This document shows, piece by piece, positions 51,714 through 57,937 of a stretch of 57,937 nucleotides of DNA (positions within the stretch are counted from its first letter, which is position 1; each line of letters opens with the position of its first letter). The stretch is from JBFGCA01 sp041567315. Its GTDB lineage: Bacteria > Acidobacteriota > Thermoanaerobaculia > Multivoradales > JAHEKO01. The notes under the pieces are model-generated. The model was not told where the DNA came from, ran no database searches, and was given only the letters and a program-made list of their open reading frames with translations. The stretch spans positions 1 to 57,937 of the forward strand of contig JBFGCA010000014.1 in assembly GCA_041567315.1 (NCBI GenBank). Direction: 5' to 3'. The position numbers were made by a program, and so were the translations under genes.

Positions 51714-52922
51714 TCATGGATGGCGCTCCGTAGCGTGACCCGCCGTCAGCTCGCGGAGGTGTCGGCCGAGGGCTTCGGAGGCGGCGCTCTGGACGTCGTC
51801 TCGGCGCGCTCGGTAGACCCGGTCGGTGGTCTCGACGTCCTGGTGGCCGGCGAGATCGGCGACCACCTCGAGGGGCACGCCGGCCGGGACGCCTTCGCTG
51901 ACGAAGGAGTGACGCAACGTGTAGGGCATCGCGTTCTCGATCTTCGCCGTCTGGCACAGGGCGATCCAGGTGCGCCGGATGCACTTGAGGGGCTCACCGG
52001 GCTGGGCGCCGGCGAAGACATGGGGGTTGCCGGCCCCTCGCTCGACACCGGCAAGCACCTCAATGGCCGCCTCGTTGAGCCAGATCACCCGCCCGCGGTC
52101 TCGCTTGCCGGGTCGATCGGCCTTGGCCTTGGGCAGGCGGATCTGCTTCGCTTCGAGGTAGACCCACTCCCACCGGAGACCGAGGATCTCCCCGGGCCGG
52201 CAGCCGGTGAAGATCAGGAGCTCGATGGCAGCCAGGGCGGGCTCGGGGAGGGTCTGCTCGTGGCGGGCTCGGGCGAGGGCGGCGCCCAGGCGGCGGTACT
52301 CGTCGCTCGTCAGGTGGCGGCGCCGGGAGGGCTCCGGGTAGCGCTGGATGCCGCGGGTGGGGTTCGAGCCGCGCTCGCGCCAGCCCCAGAGTTCGGCGAG
52401 GTTGAAGGCCTTGGAGAGAAGCGCCAGGACGCGGTTGGCGGCGAAGGGGGTCTTGGCCATCGCCACGTGGAGGTCCTGGACCTGCTCGGGCGTCACCTCG
52501 TGGACCAGGCGGTCGCCGACTGCGGGCAGGACGTAGAGGCGCCACTCTTTGGCGCTCCGAGGCGCCTTGTGAGGCCGTGCGTGGCGCCTCAGGTACTCGG
52601 CGCTCAGCTCCTCCACGGTCTTGCGCGAGAAGGCGAGCTGCTGGCCGCGGAGGAGCCCCAGGAGGAGCTTCCGGGCTTCCTCCCGAGCGGTCTGCAGCGG
52701 GATCAGGTCAGTGCGGCCGAGGGGGTAGGGCTTCCCGCGGTAGCGGACGACGTACTCCTTCTTGGTGCGGAAGACGCGGATGCCGAAGCCGCGGAGGCTC
52801 CGGCGGCTCTTGCCCTCCATGACGTAGTACGAGCTGCCGTTGGCGAAGCGGGCTTCTCTGACGATCTTCGCGGTGAGCTGGGGGACGATGGGCACTGGGC
52901 CTCCTGACTGCGGGGGGTACAT
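51714..52922 (-). CDS. int: Tyrosine recombinase/phage-type integrase
   Basis: A 402-residue site-specific recombinase. An N-terminal arm-binding-like region (about 20-90, with RGFGIRVFRTKKEYVVRYR) and a core-binding domain (110-200) precede the catalytic domain. Active-site residues: Arg in FTGCRPGEILGLRW near 237, Arg-His in PYTLRHSF near 335, His in LAGHQDVETTDRVY near 360 and nucleophile Tyr in that stretch. The usual His two before the second Arg is Tyr, a common variant. It probably moved the neighbouring cargo. Its ATG lies inside a 15-base repeat shared with 48513. Confidence 0.92.
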   Translation of the reverse strand: MYPPQSGGPVPIVPQLTAKIVREARFANGSSYYVMEGKSRRSLRGFGIRVFRTKKEYVVRYRGKPYPLGRTDLIPLQTAREEARKLLLGLLRGQQLAFSRKTVEELSAEYLRRHARPHKAPRSAKEWRLYVLPAVGDRLVHEVTPEQVQDLHVAMAKTPFAANRVLALLSKAFNLAELWGWRERGSNPTRGIQRYPEPSRRRHLTSDEYRRLGAALARARHEQTLPEPALAAIELLIFTGCRPGEILGLRWEWVYLEAKQIRLPKAKADRPGKRDRGRVIWLNEAAIEVLAGVERGAGNPHVFAGAQPGEPLKCIRRTWIALCQTAKIENAMPYTLRHSFVSEGVPAGVPLEVVADLAGHQDVETTDRVYRARRDDVQSAASEALGRHLRELTAGHATERHP

Positions 52923-52931
52923 TTCCGGTAC
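52917..52931 (+). repeat. 15-bp repeat, right copy at the integrase start codon
   Basis: GTACATTTCCGGTAC, identical to 48513-48527. The integrase ATG (minus strand, 52922-52920) lies in it. Either an attachment core bracketing a 4.4-kb element or an operator at the integrase promoter. Confidence 0.4.
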
Positions 52932-53101
52932 ACCGCGAACTCAGAAACGAGCCGTAGGTTCCCGCAACCTACTGGAGGCCAACAGATGGGTAAGCCCATC
53001 TATTTCAGTAACTTAGGGTCATGAATCGTACCGAGCCGTACTGACCGCGCCTGCCCCGAATCTGAATGGGGTTCAGATGGTCGAATCGCGAGTTCTCGTG
53101 A
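52932..53101. other. Intergenic region upstream of the integrase gene
   Basis: Contains repeat copy C at its right end (53062-53108) and nothing coding. The integrase promoter should lie here on the minus strand, but no clear hexamer pair was found. Confidence 0.45.
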
Positions 53102-53108
53102 GATTCGG
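53062..53108 (+). repeat. Copy C of the intergenic CTGAATGGGGTTCAG element
   Basis: Identical 15-base core, then ATGGTCGAATCGCGAGTTC and GTGAGATTCG. It is the closest match to copy A, whose tail is TCGCGAGTCTGCTTGAGATTC. It directly precedes the exported-protein remnant and the second 246-bp repeat copy. Confidence 0.7.
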
Positions 53109-53404
53109 GGGCCGCAGCGAGCGCGACTGCGGCGGCGGAAGGTGAGAGAGCCGCTTCACATGTCTCCGCCGCGCTCAACGAAGCGAGTCCCTCGGGCACC
53201 TACACGTTCCACGTGATGGAGAACGGCGCGGCGGAGGCGCTGACTTGCGTGGTGGCGACCGCGACTCTCTCTTGCGAGGACCTGACCCACTGCGTCTCCT
53301 TCGCGGCCGGAGACCTGATCGCGGTAAGGGGAACGGGCAGCGGCGCCGAGAATCGGATTCTCCGTTGGACGGGCGTCTTTACGCCCGGCGGTTCCTGTCC
53401 CTAG
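53102..53404 (+). pseudogene. C-terminal remnant of a beta-sandwich surface or tail-type protein
   Basis: An open frame without a good start encodes GTYTFHVMENGAAEALTC, then VVATATLSCEDLTHCVSF, AAGDLIAVRGTGSG and a final RILRWTGVFTPG. This pattern, an NGxxTALTC strand pair followed by CxDxTHxVxxAAGDLIxVRxTxSG, is one I know from C-terminal domains of exported and tail-type proteins. The N-terminal part is lost; only this domain remains. Its last 43 codons are duplicated at 45688-45816. The stop shares CTAG with that of the convergent 53401 ORF. Confidence 0.6.
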
Positions 53405-53521
53405 GTCTGCCGGAGCCTGCGGCGGGCCGCGGACGCTTCCTCGGCGGAAGCGAACTTGTGCACTCCGGCCTCCAGTCGCCAGGGGCGAAGGCCGTATGCG
53501 AGCTCACTCAACTCGCACGCG
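53276..53521. repeat. Copy 2 of the 246-bp duplicated segment
   Basis: Ungapped match to 45688-45933 at about 94% identity. This copy retains intact reading frames on both strands across the segment and appears to be the better-preserved version. Confidence 0.85.
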
Positions 53522-53604
53522 ATCCGCAGATTCTCCGGATCCAGCGGCTCGAGCGGTCGGGGCCCGGGCATCTCGGCCACCGAGCGGTACCTGGTGACCG
53601 GCAC
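53401..53604 (-). CDS. Small acidobacterial-type protein, possible antitoxin-like ORF
   Basis: A 67-residue protein beginning at GTG 53604: MPVTRYRSVAEMPGPRPLEP, then DPENLRIACELSELAYGL and VHKFASAEEASAARRR. Small proteins starting with this MPVxRYRSVEEMP pattern are familiar to me next to nucleotidyltransferase-type genes, but no function is established. It begins directly after the stop of a 49-residue ORF, so the two were cotranslated. A truncated copy lies at 45813-45933. Confidence 0.6.
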   Translation of the reverse strand: MPVTRYRSVAEMPGPRPLEPLDPENLRIACELSELAYGLRPWRLEAGVHKFASAEEASAARRRLRQT

Positions 53605-53754
53605 CTACGACTCCTCGTCCTCTAAGTCGAAAGCCTCGCGGATCCTCGCGGCATCTGCCCGGTCTTGCGGCCGAACGGTATCCCGCTTCATCCGATAGAG
53701 CATTCGGGGGCTGGCGAGCGCCGCCAGTACGGCCCTGACTTCCTCGAGTGTCAT
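53605..53754 (-). pseudogene. 49-residue ORF resembling the C-terminal tail of a nucleotidyltransferase-type protein
   Basis: MTLEEVRAVLAALASPRM, then LYRMKRDTVRPQDRADAARI and an acidic end. The LYxMKRDTVRPxDxxDA stretch reminds me of the ends of larger nucleotidyltransferase-like proteins; the catalytic part is not in the DNA upstream. It may be a truncated gene or a real short partner of the 67-residue ORF. It abuts that ORF with no spacing. Confidence 0.45.
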
Positions 53755-53814
53755 CGCTCAAGCTCGTCAGGCATTGTAGGTCAGTCCAGGCTGACCCGGC
53801 GGGTCCGGGCGGCC

Positions 53815-54600
53815 TCAGAGATAGAGGCGCTGCGGGTCCAGCTCCTCGCGCAGCAGGCGCAGCTCGGCGGCCGTCGGCGGCGGTGTCTCGCGGAGGCTCG
53901 CGGCGACGCGCGGCTCCCAGCCCAGGTTGTCGCGGACCTGCTCCTCGGTGACTCCCGGGTGCAGCGAGGCGAGGACCATCTCGCCGTCCTCGAAGCCGTA
54001 GCAGGCGAGGTCTGTGATCACCATCGCCGGGCCGCCCTCGCCGGCCTTGCGCCGGCCGGGCCTGCCGACGCCCCTGCCGGCGCCCCTCCTTCCGACACCT
54101 CCGTGCCCGGCCGAGGTCACGAAGTCGAGCCGCTCGGGGAAGCTGCGCCGGCTCTGGCGGGCGATGATCAGGACTTTCTTGGCGTGGAGCGCGATCTCGC
54201 TGGCGCCGCCGCTGCCGGGGAGGCGCACCGAGGGGCGTTCGTAGTCGCCGATCACCGTGGTGTTGAGGCTGCCGTGGCGGTCGATCTGCGCCCCCTGCAG
54301 GAAGCCGACGTCGATCCGCCCGCCCTGCAGGTAGTAGTAGAAGACTTCGGTCATCGGGCAGACGCCGAGGGCGCCGCCGACCAGCGCCGGGTCGCCGATC
54401 GAGACCGGCACCCGCTCGGGGACGGCGCCGAGGGCGCCCGACTCGTAGACCAGGACCAGCCCCGGGGCGTGGCTGCGCCGCGCCAGGTTGCAGGCCAGGT
54501 TGGGCAGCCCGATGCCGACGAAGACCACTTCGCCGTCGCGGAGCTGGCGCGCCGCCTCGCAGACCATCAGCTCGGAGGGGGTGTAGCCGGCGTCGCTCAT
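53815..54600 (-). CDS. CoA-transferase subunit B (GctB-like)
   Basis: A 261-residue class I CoA-transferase beta subunit. VFVGIGLPNLACNLARRSHAPG near residue 24 and VLVYESGALGA near 48, with the Glu that carries the acyl/CoA intermediate, are diagnostic. ASEIALHAKKVLII and TDLACYGFEDGEMVLASLHPGVT follow. ATG 54600 shares one base with the stop of subunit A (TGATG). A glycine/arginine-rich loop (about 175-195, GVGRRGAGRGVGRPGRRKAG) is an unusual insertion. The pair moves CoA between carboxylic acids, completing amino-acid breakdown begun by the upstream aminotransferase and aldehyde dehydrogenase. Confidence 0.9.
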   Translation of the reverse strand: MSDAGYTPSELMVCEAARQLRDGEVVFVGIGLPNLACNLARRSHAPGLVLVYESGALGAVPERVPVSIGDPALVGGALGVCPMTEVFYYYLQGGRIDVGFLQGAQIDRHGSLNTTVIGDYERPSVRLPGSGGASEIALHAKKVLIIARQSRRSFPERLDFVTSAGHGGVGRRGAGRGVGRPGRRKAGEGGPAMVITDLACYGFEDGEMVLASLHPGVTEEQVRDNLGWEPRVAASLRETPPPTAAELRLLREELDPQRLYL

Positions 54601-55544
54601 CAGTAGCCGTAGTCCACCGGCGGGCTGGGCCGCGGCCGGGCGCGCAGCAGCTCGAGCTCGCCGCCGAGTCGACGGGCGTACTCCGCCCGATCGGCGACCC
54701 CGTGGACCCATTCGTCGAGATAGGCCTCGAAGCGGGCCCGGTCCTTGGAGACCTCGCGCCAGCCGACGTAGAAATCGTTGTCGCGGTCGTAGTGGCCCTG
54801 GGCGTAGGAGGGGTGGCAGCCCCAGGGCTCGTGGACCACGGCGTCGACGACGAAGCCGGGGAGCAGGGTGCGGTTGGGGTCGGCGCGGATCAGGCTCTCG
54901 TCGACGATCTCCTCGGCCACCACCACCACCCGGCGCGAGGCCAGGGCCGCCTCTTTCTGCATCCCCTGGATGCCCCAGACCTGGCAGTTGCCCTGGGCGT
55001 CCGAGCGCTGGACGTGGACGATGGCGACGTCGGGGTTCAGGGCCGGCACCGCGGTCAGCTCCTCGCTGGTGAAGGGGCAGGTCACCAGCCGGATCCGCGG
55101 GTTGACGCCCGGCAGGTCGCTGCCGCCCTCGCGGAAGGGCATGAAGGGCAGCCGCGCGGCGCCGGCCATCAGCCGCGCGGTCATCCCGAAGTGGGTGTAC
55201 TCCTCGAGCTCGAGGGGCCCCGGGACGCCGTTCTCGACCGCCCGGCGGAAGGCGTAGAGCGGTCCCGCCCCCGGGTTGCCGGCCCAGGAGAAGACCAGCT
55301 TGCGGGCGCAGCCGGCGCCGATCATCTGGTCGTAGATCAGGTCCGGGGTGAGCCGGCAGAGGGTGAGCTCGCTCCGCCGCTGGCGGATGATCTCGTGGCC
55401 GGCGGCGAAGCAGATGAGGTGGGTGAAGCCCTCGATGACCACGGTGTCGCCGTCGGCCACGAAGCGGCGTACGGCCTCCGCCATCGACAGCAGCTTGGTG
55501 GGGGCCGCCGCCGGGGCCTGGCTGCGCTCGGTGTCGCGCGTCAC
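54600..55544 (-). CDS. CoA-transferase subunit A (GctA-like)
   Basis: A 314-residue alpha subunit. GTG 55544 is chosen because it overlaps the stop of the preceding gene (GTGA). Landmarks: VVIEGFTHLICFAAGHEIIR near residue 35, TPDLIYDQMIGAGCARKLVFSW near 65, and VVVAEEIVDESLIRADPNRT. The pattern resembles glutaconate CoA-transferase alpha more than acetoacetyl-CoA transferase. Forms the enzyme with the downstream subunit B. Acid substrate unknown. Confidence 0.9.
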   Translation of the reverse strand: MTRDTERSQAPAAAPTKLLSMAEAVRRFVADGDTVVIEGFTHLICFAAGHEIIRQRRSELTLCRLTPDLIYDQMIGAGCARKLVFSWAGNPGAGPLYAFRRAVENGVPGPLELEEYTHFGMTARLMAGAARLPFMPFREGGSDLPGVNPRIRLVTCPFTSEELTAVPALNPDVAIVHVQRSDAQGNCQVWGIQGMQKEAALASRRVVVVAEEIVDESLIRADPNRTLLPGFVVDAVVHEPWGCHPSYAQGHYDRDNDFYVGWREVSKDRARFEAYLDEWVHGVADRAEYARRLGGELELLRARPRPSPPVDYGY

Positions 55545-56220
55545 GCCAGCTCCTCCAGCACCGCCCGGCAGAGCCGCGCGATGGTCGCGATCTCCTCCTC
55601 GCTGACGGTCAGCGGCGGGGCCAGCATCACCAGATCGCCGCGCGTGCCATCGACGTGACCCACGCTCGGCCACACCACCAGGCCGCGCTCGAAGGCGCGC
55701 TCGGCGAAGCGCTCGGCGAAGCGCTCGGCGCGCGGCAGCGGCTCTTTGGTCTCGCGGTCGGCCACGAACTCGATCGCCGCCAGCAGCCCCTTGCCGCGGA
55801 CGTCGCCGACCCGCGGGAGCTCGCGGAGTCCCTCCACTTGTCGCTGCGGCCGCGCTCGCACCAGTACTGGCGGGCGAGCTTGACCGCCGCCTCCACCGCC
55901 TCCGAGCCGCTGGTCAGGAAGTAGCTGTAGTCGAGCCCGGCGGGCAGGACCTCGCGGAGCGCGGCGGCCAGCTCCTCGACCGGCCGGTGGGTGAACTGGG
56001 TGCCGTTGAGGTAGCCGAGCGCTGCCGCCGCGGCCACCGCCTCGACCAGCTCCGGGAGGCCGTGGCCGAGGCTGGCGACCATGGCGCCGCCCGAGGCGTC
56101 GAGGTAGCGCTTGCCGTTCTCGTCGACGACGTAGGAGCCCTCGGCCGCGACCGCGCACGGGAAGGCGCGGTCGAGGCGGCGGTAAAAGACCGGGCTGTCC
56201 GGGAAGCGGTGCGCTGTCAA
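55541..56220 (-). pseudogene. Class III aminotransferase with internal deletion and frameshift
   Basis: From TTG 56220 the frame encodes a normal class III aminotransferase start (YVVDENGKRYLDASGGAMVA, then YFLTSGSEAVEAAVKLARQ) up to WCERGRSDKW. It then shifts: the typical C-terminal end, LRELPRVGDVRGKGLLAAIE, and on to the stop at 55541, is in another frame. About 230 residues of a full-length enzyme, including the PLP-binding Lys, are missing at the join near 55838. Either a real deletion or an assembly error. The neighbouring genes in the operon are intact. Confidence 0.88.
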
Positions 56221-56245
56221 CGGTTCGCCTCCGGCGGCCCCGCGA

Positions 56246-57586
56246 TCAGCCGGCAGGGCACACCTCGGCCAGCACCTCGTCGAGGATGGCCACCGCCCGG
56301 TCGGCCTCCTCGCGGGTGACGACGAGCGGCGGCGCGATGCGCACCGCGCTCTGGCCGCAGCCCAGCATCACCAGCCCCTTTTCGAAGGCCCGGTAGAGCA
56401 CCCGCCCGAGCAGCTCGTGGTCGGGCTCGCGGCTGGCCCGGTCCTTGACCAGGTCGGCGGCCAGCATCAGTCCCAGACCGCGGACGTCGCCGATGCAGTG
56501 GTGGCGCCCCTGGAGACCCTCGAGCCGCGACTTGAGATGCGCGCCGATCCGGGCCGCGTTGTCGATCAGCCCCTCCTCGAGCAGGTCGAGGGTCGCCAGC
56601 GCCGCCTCGCAGGCCACCGGGTTGCCGCCGAAGGTGCTGCCGTGGCCACCCGAGCGCCACTGCATCAGGTCCTCGGTGGCGATCACCGCCGACAGCGGCA
56701 GGCCCGAGGCGATTCCCTTGGCCAGCACGATGACGTCGGGCTCGAGCCCGAAGTGCTCGCAGGCGAACATCTTGCCGGTGCGCCCGAAGCCGGTCTGGAC
56801 CTCGTCGGCCACCAGCACGATGCCGTGCCGGCGCGCCAGCTCGGCCAGCCGCTCCAGGAAGCCGGCCTTGGGGACGTGGTAGCCGCCCTCGCCCTGCACC
56901 GGTTCGACGACGATGGCGGCGATCTCCTCGGGCGGCGCGATGGTCCGGAACAGCGTCTTCTCCAGGAGGTCGAGGCACTCGATCTCGCAGGTCGCCGGCT
57001 GGCGGTCCACCGGGCAGCGGTAGCAGGTGGCGTAGTGGGTGTGGTGCACCTCGGGCAGGAACGGCGCGTAGCCGCGGCGCTGCTCGGCCTTGCTGGCGGT
57101 CAGCGTCAGCGCCCCCATGGTGCGGCCGTGGAAGGCGCCGTAGAAGGCCACCACCTTGGGCCGGCCGGTGCGCAGCCGGGCCAGCTTGATGGCGGTCTCG
57201 ACCCCCTCGGCGCCGGAGTTGGCGAAGTAGACCTTCTTGGGGGCGGCGCCGGGGGCGAGGCGCGCCAGCCGCTCGGCCAGCTCCACCACCTGGGGGTAGG
57301 AGAAGTCGATGGCGCACAGGTGCATCAGCCGCCCGGCCTGGGCGCGGACCGCCTCGACCACCCGCGGGTGGCAGTGGCCGGTGGTGCAGACCGCGATGCC
57401 GGCAGCGAAGTCGAGGTACTCGTTGCCGTCGACGTCGGTCAGCACCATGCCGGCGGCGCGATCGACCACCAGCGGGTAGTCCTTCACGTAGTTCTGCGAC
57501 ACCCAGGCCCGCTCGCGCTCGAGCAGGGCGCGGGCCCGGGGGCCGGGCCGCTCGGCGGTCGTCGGCATCGGTTCGGGTGCGGCCAT
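56246..57586 (-). CDS. Class III PLP-dependent aminotransferase, 4-aminobutyrate aminotransferase-like
   Basis: A 446-residue protein with GAGGAGGAG before ATG 57586. DFAAGIAVCTTGHCHPRVVEA near residue 58, FANSGAEGVETAIKLAR near 120, GAFHGRTMGALTLTASK near 148, LVADEVQTGFGRTGKMFACE near 258 with cofactor Asp, and VIVLAKGIASGLPLSA near 285 with the Schiff-base Lys. The combination is typical of GABA or related omega-amino acid aminotransferases. A CxxC-like insertion (ATCYRCPVDRQPATCEIEC) near 190-208 has four Cys and could bind a metal. Together with aldehyde dehydrogenase and CoA-transferase it would convert an omega- or other amino acid to an acyl-CoA. Confidence 0.9.
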   Translation of the reverse strand: MAAPEPMPTTAERPGPRARALLERERAWVSQNYVKDYPLVVDRAAGMVLTDVDGNEYLDFAAGIAVCTTGHCHPRVVEAVRAQAGRLMHLCAIDFSYPQVVELAERLARLAPGAAPKKVYFANSGAEGVETAIKLARLRTGRPKVVAFYGAFHGRTMGALTLTASKAEQRRGYAPFLPEVHHTHYATCYRCPVDRQPATCEIECLDLLEKTLFRTIAPPEEIAAIVVEPVQGEGGYHVPKAGFLERLAELARRHGIVLVADEVQTGFGRTGKMFACEHFGLEPDVIVLAKGIASGLPLSAVIATEDLMQWRSGGHGSTFGGNPVACEAALATLDLLEEGLIDNAARIGAHLKSRLEGLQGRHHCIGDVRGLGLMLAADLVKDRASREPDHELLGRVLYRAFEKGLVMLGCGQSAVRIAPPLVVTREEADRAVAILDEVLAEVCPAG

Positions 57587-57617
57587 GACTCCTCCTCGGG
57601 CGCGCGGCGCGCGCGCC

Positions 57618-57937
57618 CTACAGCATCACCGTGCGGCTCTGCTCGCGCAGGAACTGCTGGACGTAATAGGGGCCGCACACTCCCTTGCCGGTCGAGCCGC
57701 TCGCCTTCCAGCCGCAGAACGGGTTGACCCCGGGCCAGGCGCCGGTGGTGGCGCCGCTGCGGCGGTTGGCGTAGGCGACCCCGGCCTCGATCACGTCGAA
57801 GAAGCGCTCGACCTCGGCCTCGTCCTGCGAGAAGACGCCGGCGGTGAGCCCGTACTCGGTCCGGTTGGCCAGCTCCAGCGCATCGTCGAGCGAGTCGACC
57901 TCGCCCAGACAGAGCAGCGGCAGGAACAGCTCGTCGG
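57618..57937 (-). CDS. Aldehyde dehydrogenase C-terminus (1-pyrroline-5-carboxylate dehydrogenase-like), 5' end cut by window edge
   Basis: The last 106 codons of an aldehyde dehydrogenase: LANRTEYGLTAGVFSQDEAE, AYANRRSGATTGAWPGVNPF, KASGSTGKGVCGPYYVQQF and REQSRTVML at the stop. GATTGAWPG and PYYVQQFLREQSRT are typical of 1-pyrroline-5-carboxylate dehydrogenases. The catalytic Cys and NAD site lie outside the window. The first known gene of the minus-strand amino-acid catabolic operon here. Confidence 0.88.
   Translation of the reverse strand, partial: DELFLPLLCLGEVDSLDDALELANRTEYGLTAGVFSQDEAEVERFFDVIEAGVAYANRRSGATTGAWPGVNPFCGWKASGSTGKGVCGPYYVQQFLREQSRTVML

Noticed and set aside
44612..53108. 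Repeat copies A-C as integron attC sites
   Set aside because: No paired R-site consensus (GTTRRRY) is seen and the integrase lacks a recognisable integron-specific patch; cassette sizes are also irregular.

Overview
This window is high-GC DNA, densely packed with genes. Large secreted M14, M28 and S9 peptidases, a CRTAC1/ASPIC-type FG-GAP repeat protein beside a TPR lipoprotein, and a sulfatase-fold protein fused to TPRs together suggest an Acidobacteriota genome, perhaps of the Thermoanaerobaculia/Holophagae type. That placement is inferred from gene content; the window has no rRNA or other phylogenetic marker. No rRNA, tRNA, CRISPR array or transposase was recognised.

Layout. 1-3112 (minus): TPR lipoprotein (cut by the left edge) and CRTAC1-family protein. 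3264-12484 (plus): M14-type peptidase-fold protein, S9 peptidase, then an ATGA-coupled trio of a GcvT/DMGDH-like folate protein and two PYROXD2-like flavoproteins. 12497-13885: Doc toxin with its antitoxin, a GYD protein, and a HicAB pair whose toxin gene is internally deleted. 13926-16037 (minus): alkaline-phosphatase/sulfatase-fold protein with C-terminal TPRs. 16457-24375 (plus): M14 peptidase, two PSMA-like M28 peptidases and a small exported protein. 24506-30351 (plus): a lower-GC cassette made of a Glu/Leu-type amino acid dehydrogenase and two unusual PPDK N-domain proteins, one with a GAF-like N-terminus, with near-identical 31-bp direct repeats just outside both ends. 30481-32198: small exported protein and a methyltransferase.

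The best-defined pathway is 32473-44336, which reads as tryptophan degradation through anthraniloyl-CoA. Tryptophan 2,3-dioxygenase and kynureninase (TAGTG-coupled, minus) give anthranilate. A benzoate-CoA-ligase-type enzyme (minus, at the other end) would make anthraniloyl-CoA. A fused FAD-monooxygenase/Old-Yellow-Enzyme protein of 2-aminobenzoyl-CoA monooxygenase/reductase type would hydroxylate and reduce the ring. SDR, Rid-family, crotonase, acyl-CoA dehydrogenase, OYE and thioesterase proteins, mostly joined by 4-bp stop/start overlaps, would finish the breakdown. No classical formylkynurenine formamidase is present; a creatininase-family protein sits in its place.

44337-53757 is an accessory region: a nucleotidyltransferase/XRE pair, a GntR regulator with a membrane protein behind a clear sigma70-like promoter and palindromic operator, a VapBC-type pair, an AlbA_2 (Schlafen-type) protein, a cupin lipoprotein and a tyrosine integrase. 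It also carries several copies of an intergenic repeat centred on CTGAATGGGGTTCAG and a 246-bp duplication with gene remnants. The two toxin-antitoxin-like operons have near-consensus promoters placed so close to the first codon that their mRNAs should be leaderless.

53815-57937 (minus) is an amino-acid catabolic operon: aldehyde dehydrogenase (cut by the right edge), class III aminotransferase, a second class III aminotransferase broken by an internal deletion, and two GctAB-like CoA-transferase subunits.
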